Below are positions 26,101 through 35,737 of a stretch of 64,000 bases of DNA, piece by piece. The notes under the pieces are model-generated. The model searched no databases. It saw only the letters and a list, made by a program, of their open reading frames with translations, and had not been told where the DNA came from. Source of the DNA: Acanthochromis polyacanthus (taxonomy: Eukaryota > Chordata > Actinopteri > Pomacentridae); the NCBI RefSeq assembly GCF_021347895.1, contig NC_067129.1, positions 31,781,690 through 31,845,689 of the forward strand, read 5' to 3'. A program made the translations under genes and the position numbers. Every line of letters begins with the position of its first letter. The stretch's first letter is position 1.

Positions 26101-26610
26101 TGTACTTAGCACTCTCCATTAAGCTGATGGAATGGCATGAAAATTGGTGCAAATACTAATGGTTCTAAGACAATTTATCCTACTCAGTTTAGTAAGCCTC
26201 AAGTTTCTTCTTACTGGAATAAACAGCCGTGAAACTTGGCACAACCTTAGTCATTTTGGGTCAAAATTTTCATCAGTCTCATACTTAAGTTTAGCTCCAA
26301 ATAGCTGCAAAACTTAATAAATTCCATAAAGTTCAGCTGTGTTTTATTCAGTGCTAACTAGCAGTGGTATTATCCTGTATGTTTTTTGGAAATACATCCA
26401 GTGGAGACCAGAAAAGCATTTTTTCCCCCATTTTCATTGGGGATTTCCATGCTACGTTCTTATAAACAAAAATCAGATTTTCTGTCTTGGTACCTCACTG
26501 AGTGTGTCTGGAGGGATGCCGTCCAGGTGAAGCATCGAAGTGTCGCCACTCATTTTTCGCTTCTTGGAAATCTGAAGGCTGTTGTTGCCGTTTGCCTCCA
26601 TGTTGCTCAT
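7046..26610 (-). CDS. Single-unit hexokinase, copy A (10 coding exons)
   Basis: Joined coding exons on the minus strand: 26494-26610, 18245-18407, 14720-14868, 14175-14294, 12838-12933, 12517-12616, 10560-10743, 9048-9203, 8717-8950, 7046-7247. The total is 1521 nt, 506 residues, with all introns GT-AG. Exon sizes 163/149/120/96/100/184/156/234 match the vertebrate hexokinase pattern. The enzyme phosphorylates hexose with ATP in the cytosol. Visible motifs: [10 protein letters not shown] (101-110), LGFTFSFP (168-175), WTKGF (189-193), NDTVGT with catalytic D227, GTGTNACY with N253, NTEWG with E278, E312, [12 protein letters not shown] and [10 protein letters not shown]. These align with glucokinase D205, N231, E256 and E290. 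There is no hydrophobic mitochondrial N-terminus. Residues 1-39 are polar with a KKRK cluster, and the C-terminus is a run of D/E. It is closer to HK1/HK2 halves ([19 protein letters not shown]) than to glucokinase. The exact orthologue is uncertain. Confidence 0.92.
7500..8580. repeat. CTAG-rich minisatellite in copy A intron 9
   Basis: Same family as at 4975-6300. It aligns unit for unit over long stretches with 47110-48060 in copy B (for example around GGCTGGCCACTTGCACTAGC), so it was present before the duplication. Confidence 0.85.
8717..8950 (-). CDS. Copy A coding exon 9
   Basis: The acceptor CTTGCTTCAG opens the exon and the donor GTAAG follows CACCCCAA. It encodes residues 362-440: a helical segment, [20 protein letters not shown], and the adenosine-site strand [12 protein letters not shown]. 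It differs from copy B exon 9 at 14 of 234 positions. Confidence 0.93.
9048..9203 (-). CDS. Copy A coding exon 8
   Basis: The acceptor TTCTGTAG opens the exon and the donor GTGAGT closes it. It encodes [20 protein letters not shown] and onward to YISEIEE, carrying E312, the equivalent of glucokinase E290, a glucose contact. Copy B has K instead of M in SGMYLGE. Confidence 0.93.
9245..10556. repeat. CTAG-rich minisatellite in copy A intron 7
   Basis: Same degenerate family as in intron 9 and the 3' flank, running almost up to the exon 7 donor. The equivalent in copy B is 48850-50090. Confidence 0.85.
10560..10743 (-). CDS. Copy A coding exon 7: glucose and phosphate site
   Basis: Acceptor CTCTGCAG, donor GTACGT. 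It encodes [34 protein letters not shown] and the segment to PGVHT, so it carries N253 and E278. All 184 nt are identical to copy B. The plus-strand frame at 10562-10795 is its antisense shadow. Confidence 0.95.
10800..11258. repeat. 21-bp G/T-rich minisatellite in copy A intron 6, first block
   Basis: The unit is CATTTTGTGTCTCTTTGTGGT (21 bp; variants common), keto-rich on the plus strand, hence A/C-rich in the transcript. Because 21 is a multiple of 3 it keeps plus-strand frames open, giving FVSLCGH-type 7-residue repeats that are not proteins. The array continues after the solo LTR at 11858. Confidence 0.9.
11264..11852. mobile_element. Solo LTR with 5-bp target duplication
   Basis: A 589-bp block begins TGTCACGG and ends CATGACA (TG..CA), flanked by CTTCT on both sides (11259-11263 and 11853-11857). 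Removing it restores a normal unit of the host minisatellite. It shares blocks with the LTR at 38229-39267 (GTGTGTGAACCCAAGCAGCA; GGCTTACTGAGTCCAGT). Copy B has no such insertion, so it entered after the duplication. Confidence 0.88.
11858..12420. repeat. 21-bp G/T-rich minisatellite in copy A intron 6, second block
   Basis: Continuation of the array interrupted by the solo LTR. The 143-codon plus frame at 11906-12337 is a repeat artefact. Confidence 0.88.
12517..12616 (-). CDS. Copy A coding exon 6: catalytic aspartate
   Basis: Acceptor CGCTGCAG, donor GTAACC. It encodes [20 protein letters not shown] and onward to CEIGMII. D227 in NDTVG is the general base (glucokinase D205). It is 100 nt, as in other hexokinases, and identical in copy B. 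Confidence 0.95.
12838..12933 (-). CDS. Copy A coding exon 5: WTKGF glucose loop
   Basis: Acceptor TTACGGCACAG; donor GTCGGT, a weak consensus. It encodes [20 protein letters not shown] and onward to HRRG. T190 and K191 are the glucose-contact pair. Identical in copy B. Confidence 0.94.
13110..14060. repeat. 21-bp G/T-rich minisatellite in copy A intron 4
   Basis: Same unit family and orientation as in intron 6, with more T-rich variants. The overlapping plus frames at 13135-13828 (up to 199 codons) and the minus frame at 13448-13828 are artefacts of it. Confidence 0.88.
14077..14144. repeat. (GT)34 microsatellite beside the exon 4 donor
   Basis: An uninterrupted GT run on the plus strand, so (CA)34 in the transcript, starting 31 nt inside intron 4 from the exon 4 donor. 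Copy B has only about six repeats at 53373-53384. Confidence 0.95.
14175..14294 (-). CDS. Copy A coding exon 4: hexokinase signature
   Basis: Acceptor GTCCGTCCAG, donor GTGTCG. It encodes [20 protein letters not shown] and then [18 protein letters not shown], the family signature with S173. 120 nt, identical in copy B. Confidence 0.95.
14720..14868 (-). CDS. Copy A coding exon 3: phosphate-1 loop
   Basis: Acceptor CCCTGCAG, donor GTGACA. It encodes [20 protein letters not shown] and onward to [16 protein letters not shown] is the ATP phosphate loop. It differs from copy B at two bases, changing QK to HE. Confidence 0.95.
15100..15520. repeat. 21-bp G/T-rich minisatellite in copy A intron 2, first block
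   Basis: Same family and orientation as in introns 4 and 6. The plus frames at 15100-15505 and minus frames at 14972-15474 are repeat artefacts. Confidence 0.85.
15521..16550. other. Intron 2 non-repetitive stretch, copy A
   Basis: No gene, RNA or repeat recognised; ordinary AT-rich intron sequence. Confidence 0.5.
16555..17920. repeat. 21-bp G/T-rich minisatellite in copy A intron 2, second block
   Basis: About 1.4 kb of the same array, including internal duplicated phrases such as CATCCATTTTCTGTCGTTTT. In copy B, intron 2 keeps only a short block (54262-54490), so this array has expanded in A or shrunk in B. Confidence 0.87.
18245..18407 (-). CDS. Copy A coding exon 2
   Basis: The acceptor TTGTTTCAG opens it and the donor GTCAGT closes it after ACGG. 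It encodes [20 protein letters not shown], then a helix to [14 protein letters not shown] and [17 protein letters not shown] is conserved in all vertebrate hexokinases. It has the family's usual 163 nt. Confidence 0.94.
18471..19410. mobile_element. 940-bp unclassified element in copy A intron 1
   Basis: The block is bounded by GGT..ACC and by a duplicated T9A (18461-18470 and 19411-19420). Both ends carry inverted copies of TACGGACCCGTA-type motifs. Copy B lacks it at the equivalent place (55222-55226). Internally CGGCTCATTAATATT recurs near 19250 and 19310. No transposase motif is seen in its small frames. Confidence 0.65.
19620..20310. repeat. 21-bp G/T-rich minisatellite in copy A intron 1
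   Basis: Same family again, in the fourth intron of this gene and in the same orientation. The 119-, 111- and 119-codon plus frames here are artefacts. Confidence 0.85.
20311..21560. other. Intron 1 sequence without recognised features, copy A
   Basis: AT-rich; no coding or RNA signal seen. Confidence 0.5.
21565..22590. repeat. 31-bp minisatellite, forward orientation, copy A intron 1
   Basis: About thirty degenerate units of about 31 bp reading GAAGCTAACTACACAGCTAA + TGTCACAGAAA on the plus strand. The reverse complement of the same unit forms another array at 25590-26110. Confidence 0.9.
22600..25585. other. AT-rich intron 1 stretch, copy A
   Basis: No genes or structured RNAs recognised; long A/T runs around 23900-24600. 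Copy B's intron 1 has no alignable equivalent that I can see. Confidence 0.5.
25590..26110. repeat. 31-bp minisatellite, reverse orientation, copy A intron 1
   Basis: About sixteen degenerate units reading ACATTAGCTGTGTAGTTAGC + TTCTTTCTATG on the plus strand, the reverse complement of the 21565-22590 unit. Copy B's equivalent at 58455-58800 is far more uniform. Confidence 0.9.
26494..26610 (-). CDS. Copy A coding exon 1: N-terminus
   Basis: The acceptor CTTCTGTCCAG lies directly before the ATG, so the 5' UTR must come from an upstream exon. 39 codons: [20 protein letters not shown] and onward to PPDTLSE, then donor GTACCA. It is polar with a KKRK cluster and no hydrophobic helix. A second in-frame ATG at codon 4 has a good start context (AACATGG). 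Nine codons longer than copy B exon 1. Confidence 0.88.
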
Positions 26611-29600
26611 CTGGACAGAAGAGATTAAAAGGTCAGTTCGCTCAAACTGCAAATACAAATCATGTTGGTTGTGGTTTATTTACGTTAGTTTTGACTTTGG
26701 CCATGATAAGTAGACCAATCACAGACAAACGAAACAGGCTGAACATCCCATTTTTACAGTTTAATTAAATAAAAATGTCACCCAAAACTACATATATCAA
26801 CATCATGGAGATAAAAATCCCAAAAGTTGGTAGGATTCATCTTCTTGAGATCATGAACATAGAAGATATTTCACGAGGCAGGCAAAACTTAATTTTCTGG
26901 TGGCGTCCATCATCTGTCAACACGATATTTAATAGAAATCTGTCCAATAGTTGTTGAGATTTGGACCAACTATGGAGCCACAGTAAAGAAATATATTTCA
27001 TCTTTTAAAACCCTTGTGCTCCTAATGTAGTATCATTGAACCAAAGCTATATGTCCATGAGGAGGTTTGTATTTTATCCTTTATGGATATAAACATAAAT
27101 AAAGTCTCTCCAGCCGGCTCAAACACTGAAATATGGCTAAATATGGTTCATAGTCTCGACTGGAGGTAGTGTAGTGAGCTGCTAATTTTAAGCAATTATT
27201 AAATATATAAGATTTTAGAAACTGGAACATTGAAATTTTGTTTTTGTTCTGAGATAAACCAGTTTGCACTTCCTTGCTTAACAGCTAGAAGAAGTAGCAT
27301 CCAAAACTTAGCTAACAGCAGCGCTATTGTCGATTATGTTATTGTTGATCATTAAAAAAACTGCCAACCAGCCTTAAACTGACAAACCACAACACAGATT
27401 GTGTGTCTCCTTGAAAAAAATTTGACACAATGTTTGAATTTCTGAAATGTAGCGTTAAAGTGCTAGCAAAGTTAGCTCTGTAGCTTGGGTGGTGCTATAT
27501 TAAATGCTGTTAACTTATCTTCAGTGCTAATATTGCTAAGAAATAGAGAAATGGCTGAAAAAAATAAATCCTATTTTGTAAAATACATAAAAATTCCAAA
27601 AACATATATTGAATTAACTGCTAGTAATATTAGCATTGTAGCTTTAAAGTCTACTATGAGTTTAAAGCAACATAAATAATGAATCAACTAACATGAAATG
27701 TGCAGCAAAATGATTTCCTGTGATGATGTGACAACTAAATTAGGAGCAAACAAATGTTTGCCAGCTGACTTGGGAGACACTCACAATGGCTATCTGTAGC
27801 AACTAGCAGCTAACTAGTTTGGGTAGCTGTGAGCTTGTGTGGCTAATTTAGCTCAATTTCTCCACTTGATATAACTTCCTAGACATTTGTTAGTTAGAAA
27901 CATGATCCAAAAACTAAATAGGAGAACCGTATGTGATGAGAGAAAACTCACTATCATGTATTTATGACTGCTAAAAAGCTAAAATAATCCCACCAGAAAG
28001 ACTTCTTCTCTTTCATGGACACAAATAAAAAAATCTAAAAAAGTAACCATCTTTCTGGATTTTGGAACTCATAAATGCAGTGTAAAGTCTCACTTTCTGC
28101 AAAATAAAATAAATAACCACCTAAAAAAATATAAACTAATTGAGAGCATGAAGCTAGCATCTCGTGTCCTGATTAGCTTAGCTTAACAGTCACACTGACT
28201 TCCCTTCTAGAAATGTTCTTTCAGTAATTGTAATTCTGTCAATAAACTATAAAACACTATACTAAAGTGATATTTGCAGTAATAAAAAGCTTCTGAAGAT
28301 CTACTACTGTATTTTATTAATGCCATCGCTCAGTGGTTTAGCGTGATGGTCAAATATTTGCTTCCCCAGCTGTGTGTGGACTTTCCTTTAATCAATATTG
28401 ATCCTCAACCCTTTAGCATCCTTTGACTTTCCATCTAGGGCCAGTCATAGGTTCAGTTTTATTTATTTATTGCTTTTAAACACACTATAAAATAATCTGT
28501 TAAAAAAAGTACAAATCTGACATCAAGAGTGCCAGAAAAATATGTCAAAATATGGTGGAATACTATTAAAAAAGAAGTAAAAAAGTATCCAAAAAAGCGT
28601 TCATCATACTGTCGAGAAGCCATTTTGTTTTCATCAGCTCCTTTTTACTGTGAAATACATCTAATAAAAACCTTTTTTTTGCTTATATAATAATATATTT
28701 TAAAAAAAACTATAGCAATCAAGGAAATAATTAGTAGCCTTTATTAATTGCATGGGTTCATTATAAACACACTATTTAAAAGAAATAAAATAAAAATGTG
28801 ACTACAAAAATGTAAAAATCTGCCATCAAAAGTGCCAGAAAAAAATAATTAAAAAAAATAGATGGAATAGTGTAATGATATAAAAGTAAAAAACACTGAC
28901 TATACCAGCAACTATCTGTAAATAATGATATTGTTTTAATACACCAAAACACATTCCATTACTTAATCACTGTAAAAAAAAATTAAAAAAAACCTAAACA
29001 GTCTAAACAGACTAAACAGACTAAACAGACTACTAAACAGACACCATGTTCTGAGCTAGAAAAGACGTCACACCTAAGTGGTACAAGTCAGAAAAAAGAC
29101 TTTCTGGCTGTCTCCCAGAAAGTCTTCAGGTTAGCCATTGTTAGCAATAGCGGCTAATACTATAACAATGCATTATCTGTGTTTTATGCACACAAACGGC
29201 ATAGCAACATGTCCGCAGATAAAAGTTGAACAGTACTTTGTCTACAACTGATTTAATAAGGCGCAAATGAGAGAAAAATGCTATTAAACAGCAAATAGCT
29301 ACAGCTGTGACTACAGTTCAAGTCTTGAGCGGCAATCTTGGATTTTGGGGATTGGTGAGGTCCTGAAATCCAAGTTTGAACTTCCAGTTAAATTTTCAGA
29401 CTGAAATTCAGAAATTCTGACTTTTTAATTCATCAAGACGCCAGCATCATCACTGTAAGCGTGTTAGCATGTTGAACAATACTGCTAATTTAATGGCAAT
29501 TACTCTTGACTGTTTGAATGATAAAAGACACTCATGAGAAGATGTAGTGTTTGCTAAGTTTGTCATGAAGGGAACAACTAAAGACATTAAATCTGTTTTT

Positions 29601-30470
29601 TTCTGAAGGTCATATGGAGTTAAGGGTGGTTGAAAGTCCACAAACAGGAAAATGCTGCAATGCACAAAAGAGGACCGAGCGCTTCTTTCACTTCCACCAG
29701 ATGATCCAGATAAAATTAATCAAACAGGCCAAAATAAAAAATATACAAACAAGAATGAAACTCACAGGTTTGATTTTACGCTGTAAAGATTCAACAAAAC
29801 TCACCTGTAAAGCATTAAAACATCCACACCTGAGTTCATCAAACTAAAAATCTTTCTATTTCTGAGGACGACTGCTTCCACTTTCAGGATGAGTTAAATA
29901 AAGTCTCTGAAATCACGAGAATGATTGTTCCTCTAATGTGAAACTGGACGATAAAAGACCAGAAACAGCTGATTCAACTGTGTTTTTTTCCTCTTTCATT
30001 GAGAATGTTAATCATGTCGCAGCCATACAGTGAGAGCAACAATTATTTTGTTGTGTGGTAGTCCAATATTTGCTGTTTTTGCTCTGTTTTTGGTCTCCAC
30101 CACCAAAAACAGCCACATTCGGGTTGTTTGTTTTTTCAGAAATGATGTCAATAAATGAGCTTTTTATTAAAATATAATTTCCACCGGTTTACTTGCTTGT
30201 TTTTTATTAGAGGATGTTAAATACGACAATTTGAAGCCACCGGCAGATTTTTTTTCTAAGATGGTGCCGTGAGAGCGACAGCTAGTTACAGCAGCTCCTG
30301 CAGATGTTAAATGCCACTGTTTGATCTGTGTGATCATGTTTTTGCTTATTTAATAAAAAAAACTAAAATTTACCTCTTATTTGTCAGCTTTGACAGCTCA
30401 GATCCTGAAAATTAGCAGGAAGGGTTTTATCGGTGGGTCTTTATGGTAGATTTCGGCTTCAGTTTCACAG
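26611..30470. other. 5' intron of copy A, ordinary sequence
   Basis: Intron between the non-coding exon and coding exon 1. It aligns in patches with copy B 59289-62750. No coding sequence is recognised; the many 60-80-codon frames have no motifs. A short tandem run of CTAAACAGA lies near 29000-29040. Confidence 0.55.
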
Positions 30471-30476
30471 TAAGTA

Positions 30477-30744
30477 CAGGGGTCCTCGGTTTATGACGTC
30501 CTCGTCCAATGGCATTTTGTTGTTACGTTGAAACTGGTTACGTGGAACTAGTTGATGAGCGGAGCCGAGGAATACATCGTCACATGGCGCTATAAGACAG
30601 CTTTGTTTACATTAGCTGGTTGTACGCCACCTTGGATTGTGCCACGTTTGCTAACTTTTTGCCCCTCATTATGGCTCCCAAGCATAAGTCAGACTCTTCC
30701 GATGGAGTTCGGACTTAAAATCAACTCAAGTTGAGGACCCCCTG
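30477..30744 (+). mobile_element. Tigger/pogo-type MITE in copy A 5' intron
   Basis: The termini CAGGGGTCCTCGG and TTGAGGACCCCCTG are inverted and flanked by TA at 30475-30476 and 30745-30746. Inside, near the right end, is ATG with MAPKHKSDSSDGV, which looks like the start of a pogo/Tigger transposase followed at once by a stop. So it is an internally deleted derivative. Absent from copy B at the matching site (about 62775). Confidence 0.72.
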
Positions 30745-31861
30745 TAGATTTAAATCAGTAAAACTCTGAAATTGCATCAAAGAGAAATCAAACTTTAATC
30801 AACTGTTACGCTGAATGTGTTTGCAAAAATTCTTGGTATTCACCCTCTAAATTCAATATTTGCCCTTTTTGCTCTGTTTTTGGTCTCCTCCACCAAAAAC
30901 ATAAAAAATTAGGTTATATAAGTTTGAACTTCATTGTTCTTTTAGGTCAGACTCATCTTTTAAAGTTGAAGAAGAAGAATAAAATTCCATTTTCTGAAGA
31001 ATAGCCTTTTTAAAAAAGTGTTTTTATTATAAATTCCTCCAGTCGACCTTCTTGTTTTTTTTAATCAAATATGTTAAATACGACAATTTAAATCCATCTG
31101 CAGCTGTATAAAGCCACTGTTTAATTTGTTTTTGCTCTTTAAATCCAAAAAAATTAAAATTACCTCTCATGTGTCGGCTTTAACAGACCAGTGTTTCATC
31201 AGTGGGTCCTAATGGTAGATTTAGTTTCCCAATAAGTGCTGACTGTAACTTCCTGTAAACTGCTGCTCAGGTCAGTAAAACCCTCAGAAATCCCCTGAAG
31301 ACATTGTGACTTCTGTGAAGCTTTCTGCTGCTTTTCAGGGAGGAGAGAACATTTAGGGCTGAGTTACTGGACGGAGAGAACTTACTGTTGATGCTGCTGC
31401 AGCACTGAATGTTCTGTCACCTGAAGAAGTATGTGGAGGCTGAAGAAGAGTCACGCCTCGTCACGTCACCACATTCAACCCTGAACACGTGTTAGAGTTC
31501 AGGTTAGCAGAAACTACCTGGTTACCACCTGGACTGTCTGTAAATCGCACACTTAGAACTACACTTGAGGCTTTTCAGACACACTTGAGCCTCGTTTTAT
31601 CTCCACTTCCAGATCTGAGGTGAAAGAAAACAAACCAAACCAGTTCTTGACAAGATATTGAGATGTTCAAACTGTGTCAACTTTACATGTAAAACAGCCT
31701 CAGGTGGAGGAGCAGCTGTAAAGGCTGCTGAGGAGCTCTGAGGATGAAACCAACCAGTCTGATGCTTTTCTGAGCTCAAACTTGTAGAAACACAATAAAA
31801 ATCTGACAGATTCTCTTTAGAAAAAGCTCGTCTGATGTGAATAATCAGTAGAGGAACTCAC

Positions 31862-31960
31862 CTTTTGCGTCCTGCTGCTCCAACTGACAGTGAACTTCCT
31901 CAATGAATGAGGCTCGGTGAGATTCCTCCCACTTCACGGGTGTCGCAACAGGAGACGCTC
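31862..31960 (-). other. Putative non-coding first exon of copy A
   Basis: On the minus strand the sequence GGACGCAAAAG is followed by a perfect donor, GTGAGT, at 31861 downward. Coding exon 1 begins right at an acceptor, so an upstream exon is required, and this is the best candidate. Its 5' limit is not determined: no TATA box is evident and the start could lie anywhere up to about 32200. It is missing from copy B's side of the duplication. Confidence 0.5.
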
Positions 31961-32330
31961 CGTGTTCGTCCTCCCGTGGATCACTTTTACGCGCCACAAC
32001 ACGAAGCCCAAACAGCTGATTTCACGTAAAAAACCGACACTGACGACCTGCAGAGGAAGTTTGCCGAAACAAAACCGAGAGTTTGTCAAGAATCCAAAAT
32101 GAATCTGAAGCAGAGCTGAGTCTGTTTGGGGGTTTGTTTGTTTTGTTTCTCTGAGTAAAAGTGCAGCTGAATTCATCCGCAACTCGGTGAGTCACCTGTT
32201 TGTGACTCATTTAAAATGAAATTTAAGACTTTAAAAAAAAAAAAAAATCATCATACAGGTTCAATTCAGAGCTACATCTGCTGAAGAATGATGGAAACCA
32301 GTAAAATACAGAATTATACAGTAAATACAA

Positions 32331-32676
32331 CACCGTTCAAAAGTTTGGAGTCACATAGAAATGTCCTTGAAAATCAGTTTTTCAATAAAAAATAACTTTA
32401 AATGAAAAATAAATCCAGCCTACACATTGTTACTGTGGTAAATGACTATTGTAGCTGGAAACGGCTGGTTTTAATGGAATATCTCCATAGGGGTACAGAG
32501 GAACATTTCCAGCAACCATCACTCCTGTGTTCTAATGCTACATTGTGTTAGCTAATGCTGTTGAAAGGCTCATTGATGATTAGAAAACCCTTGTGCAGTT
32601 ATGTTAGCACATGGATAAAAGTGGGAGTTTTCATAGAAAACATGCATGTCTGGGTGGCCCCAAACGTTTGATCATT
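32331..32676. mobile_element. Tc1-type MITE (CACCGTTCAAAAGTTTGG ends)
   Basis: The left end CACCGTTCAAAAGTTTGGAG and a degraded right end (GGCCCCAAACGTTTGATC) form inverted repeats known from fish Tc1-like elements. There is no transposase frame. Confidence 0.62.
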
Positions 32677-33049
32677 TAGACAACTCCAGACAGATTACCT
32701 GGAATTCTACTTATGTCTTGTCTTATTCTGCATTTTTTCTTATCTATTCTAAAACTCTATTATTTGCATATACTTTTGATATAAAATATACTTTTTATTT
32801 TATTTTAAATCTGGTGCAGCAGTTTTAATGTACATGAGAATATTTTTTCCTACACTGTAAAAAGAAGAAGTTATGAACAGTTGAATAATGCAGCATTCAA
32901 AATCCACAAAAAATACTTTAAAATATCCTGAAAGTAATAATATTTTAGCTGATTTAAATATAGTAAACCAGTGTGATTTTAGGGTCACACACTTTTTCTT
33001 TAGTCAACATGTAAAAACATTTTTTAAATCATTTTTTACAACAACAACA

Positions 33050-33175
33050 ACACATATCCAATATATATACATGCAATAAATAAATACATGCAATACAATC
33101 TAAGACTTTGAATAAATAAATACATGCAATACAATTTAAGACTTTTAATAAATAAATACATGCAATACAATTTTT
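33050..33175. repeat. 36-bp tandem repeat
   Basis: About three copies of AATAAATAAATACATGCAAT + ACAATTTAAGACTTTT in AT-rich sequence. Confidence 0.75.
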
Positions 33176-33371
33176 TTTTAAAAAAACCCAGCTTCTTAAT
33201 TTTGAAATCACCGGGCTTTTATTTGTTTTGGTTTGTTTTTGTAATGTTTAATGGTCAATGTGAAATCAAATGTGAATTAATACATGTTTTCTGTTATTTC
33301 TAAAAAAACAACAACTTTTATTCAGATATTATCTGTAGTTTAACAAAACAGGGATAATCTGTAAAATAACA

Positions 33372-33733
33372 TCCATCCATTCTCTATTCACTGCTTTATC
33401 CTCACTAGGGTTGTGGGGGGTGCTGGAGTCTATCCCAGCTGACTCGGGTGAAGGCAGGGGACACCCTGGACAGGTCGCCAGTCTGTCACAGGGCTACATA
33501 TACAGACACACAATCACTCTCACATTCACACCTATGGGCAATTTAGTGTAATCAATTAACCTCAGCATATTTTTGGACTGTGGGAGGAAGCCGGAGTGCC
33601 TGGAGAAAACCCACGCATGCACAGGGAGAACATGCAAACTCCATATAAAGATCCCAGGAACAGGCCAGGATTTGAACCAGGAATCTTCTCGCTGCAAGGC
33701 AAAAGTGGTAACCACTACGCCACTGTGCAGCCC
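33372..33733 (-). mobile_element. tRNA-headed SINE with GGAT tail, 12-bp target duplication
   Basis: On the minus strand it begins GGGCTGCACAGTGGCGTAGT (A-box region), has the B box GGTTCAAATCC at 33668-33678, then the fish L2-like 3' body (GGACAGGTCGCCAG region) and a GGAT tail. Perfect 12-bp duplications TGTAAAATAACA lie at 33360-33371 and 33734-33745, showing retrotransposition. Full length for this family as I know it. Confidence 0.85.
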
Positions 33734-33749
33734 TGTAAAATAACAGTCT

Positions 33750-34460
33750 ACAAATATTCATATTAACAATTTTTCAATCCCTAACACACATTTTTCCTTT
33801 AAAATAATGATGAATTTCTGTAAAATAATGATTTTTGAAAAACATTTATATGTAGTAAAAATGGTGTAACTTTCTCTAATCTGCTAGTGAATTATACAAA
33901 AATGCAATTAAATATTATTATTTTTTGTGTACTTGCAGGTTATGAAATATGAAAATGCTCACAATGATGACATTTTGTGAATGAAATGATTTCTTTCAAT
34001 AAAAACTGATAATAAAAGAATATTGTCTCTGTCAGTGTTTTCATCGTCGTCCTGCAGCCGAGCAGCATCTCAGTGTGTTAGAATATGTGAGTTTTTACTC
34101 CACTTCTCTCAGTTTCTTCATCTGAACTTCAGTTCCAGTTTATTCTCCTAAACTTTGGCCAGTTTGGTGCAACTGAACGTTGTGTCAGATTCTTACAAAA
34201 CAGCCGAGTCACAGGAAACACAAACCTCAAGTCAAACTGCAAGAAAATTTCAATCTAAAGTGCAGACACAGAGAGTGAGAAGTTAAGAAAACGTCGAGAA
34301 ACTACAACAGTTAGTGCTGTTTTTTTGGTCAGCAATTGATAAAAGTCGTCCCCCGATAAAAATAAGTCACTTTCAGAACACTTTTAAAAAACACTTTTAC
34401 TGCACAGATAATTAAATATTCGTCAGTAGATTGTTATCAGACCGCGCATAAATGTTCTCG
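33750..34460. other. Intergenic sequence, nothing recognised
   Basis: AT-rich; no coding or repeat signal. Confidence 0.45.
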
Positions 34461-34470
34461 CATTTCTGGA

Positions 34471-35669
34471 CAATTTTCTGTTTGAGCGGTACCGTTTCGT
34501 AATCGTTTCAAGTCCATAATCTACATAAACAACCTAATCCGTCCTTACATTTACATTACCAGCCGCCGTCATGCTCTCACATCCAGCAGATATTGTGTGT
34601 TGCGCTGCGGTTCTTTGCAAATGAAAGTTTTTATATAATATTGGAGATGCAGAGCACTACAGTAAGACAACTGTATGGAGGACAGTCAGAAAAGTTTTCC
34701 TGGCTCTGAAACGACTTTTACTCATCATTGTGGACATAAACCTGTCAGAACATCAAGAGTATTCCACAGGATTGCAGGTGAATGATGCAGAGATCTGTTA
34801 AATTCATTTTAAATCATATTCTGTTAATGACATTGTGCTGCAGCCTCAGACTGGGATTAGTCATTTGAATTTCTTTTAGGATTTCCCAGTGTGATTGGCT
34901 GCATAGATGCCCACACATCCCCATCACAGCTCCCTCACATCATGAACAGGAAGTCCATTCACAGCATAAATGTGCAGGTAGGCTACAGGTAGACTGACTC
35001 CTGTTTCTAAATGTTAAAGACTGCATCATAGTTCAACATCTATCATTCTCTGCACTGTCCAGATCATATGTGATGCTGCATACATCATTTCTAATGTGGA
35101 GGCCACGTGGTCTGGGTCTGTTCATGACTCCAGGATTTATGGAGAGTCTAACCTGAGCAACAGACTGCAGCGTGGTCAGCAGCCTAAAGATTTTCACAAT
35201 AGAATTCTCTTGTCTCCCTCCTTTAATATGCTCTGATGTATCCACTATACATTACAGGAGAGTTTGATGGCCTTCTGCTGGGTGACAGGGGTTACCATGC
35301 CAACCCAGGCTGATGACCTCATACCCTGACCCTGAACCAGGCCCCCAACAGAACTTCAACCGGACTCACTGCAGGACCAGAGCCCGGGTGGAGATGACCA
35401 TAGGCCTGCTGAAAGCCCGTTTCCAGAGCCTACGTCTCCTCAGGGTGACCCCTGAGAGGGCCTGTGATATTACTGTGGCATGTGTTGTTCTTCATAATAT
35501 TACCACTATTAGAGGAGAGCAACACCTTGCCCTACAAACTGAAGACCCAGATGATGAGCCCATCCACCTGCAGCTATCCAGGACAGCAGAGCAGTCAGAG
35601 ACACCGTATGCAATAATCACTTTAGAGTTTAAGTCACCATCATCACCACCACAGCAAATAAAGACATGA
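34471..35669 (+). pseudogene. PIF/Harbinger (HARBI1-like) transposase relic
   Basis: Coding pieces separated by GT-AG introns: up to 34777 (LRFFANESF, then GDAEHYSKTTVWRTVRKVF), 34880-34977 (GFPSVIGCIDAHT..NRKSIHSINVQ), 35063-35174 (IICDAAYIISNVEA..GSVHDSRIYGE) and 35258-35669 (GEFDGLLLGDRGYH, then RTRARVEMTIGLLKARFQ). The three acidic catalytic positions (GCID, VHDS, RVEM) are visible. Frameshifts near 34635 and 35310 and upstream stops show it is dead. The last part stays open for 118 codons from 35313. Confidence 0.82.
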
Positions 35670-35737
35670 TACACGTTTCATTTGGTCTTCTTTATTTCCT
35701 ACAAATAAAACAGATAGTTCAGTTCATGTTCCAGTAG

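Noticed and set aside
33668..33733. tRNA gene on the minus strand
   Set aside because: A and B boxes are present but no cloverleaf closes. It is the head of a SINE with target duplications.
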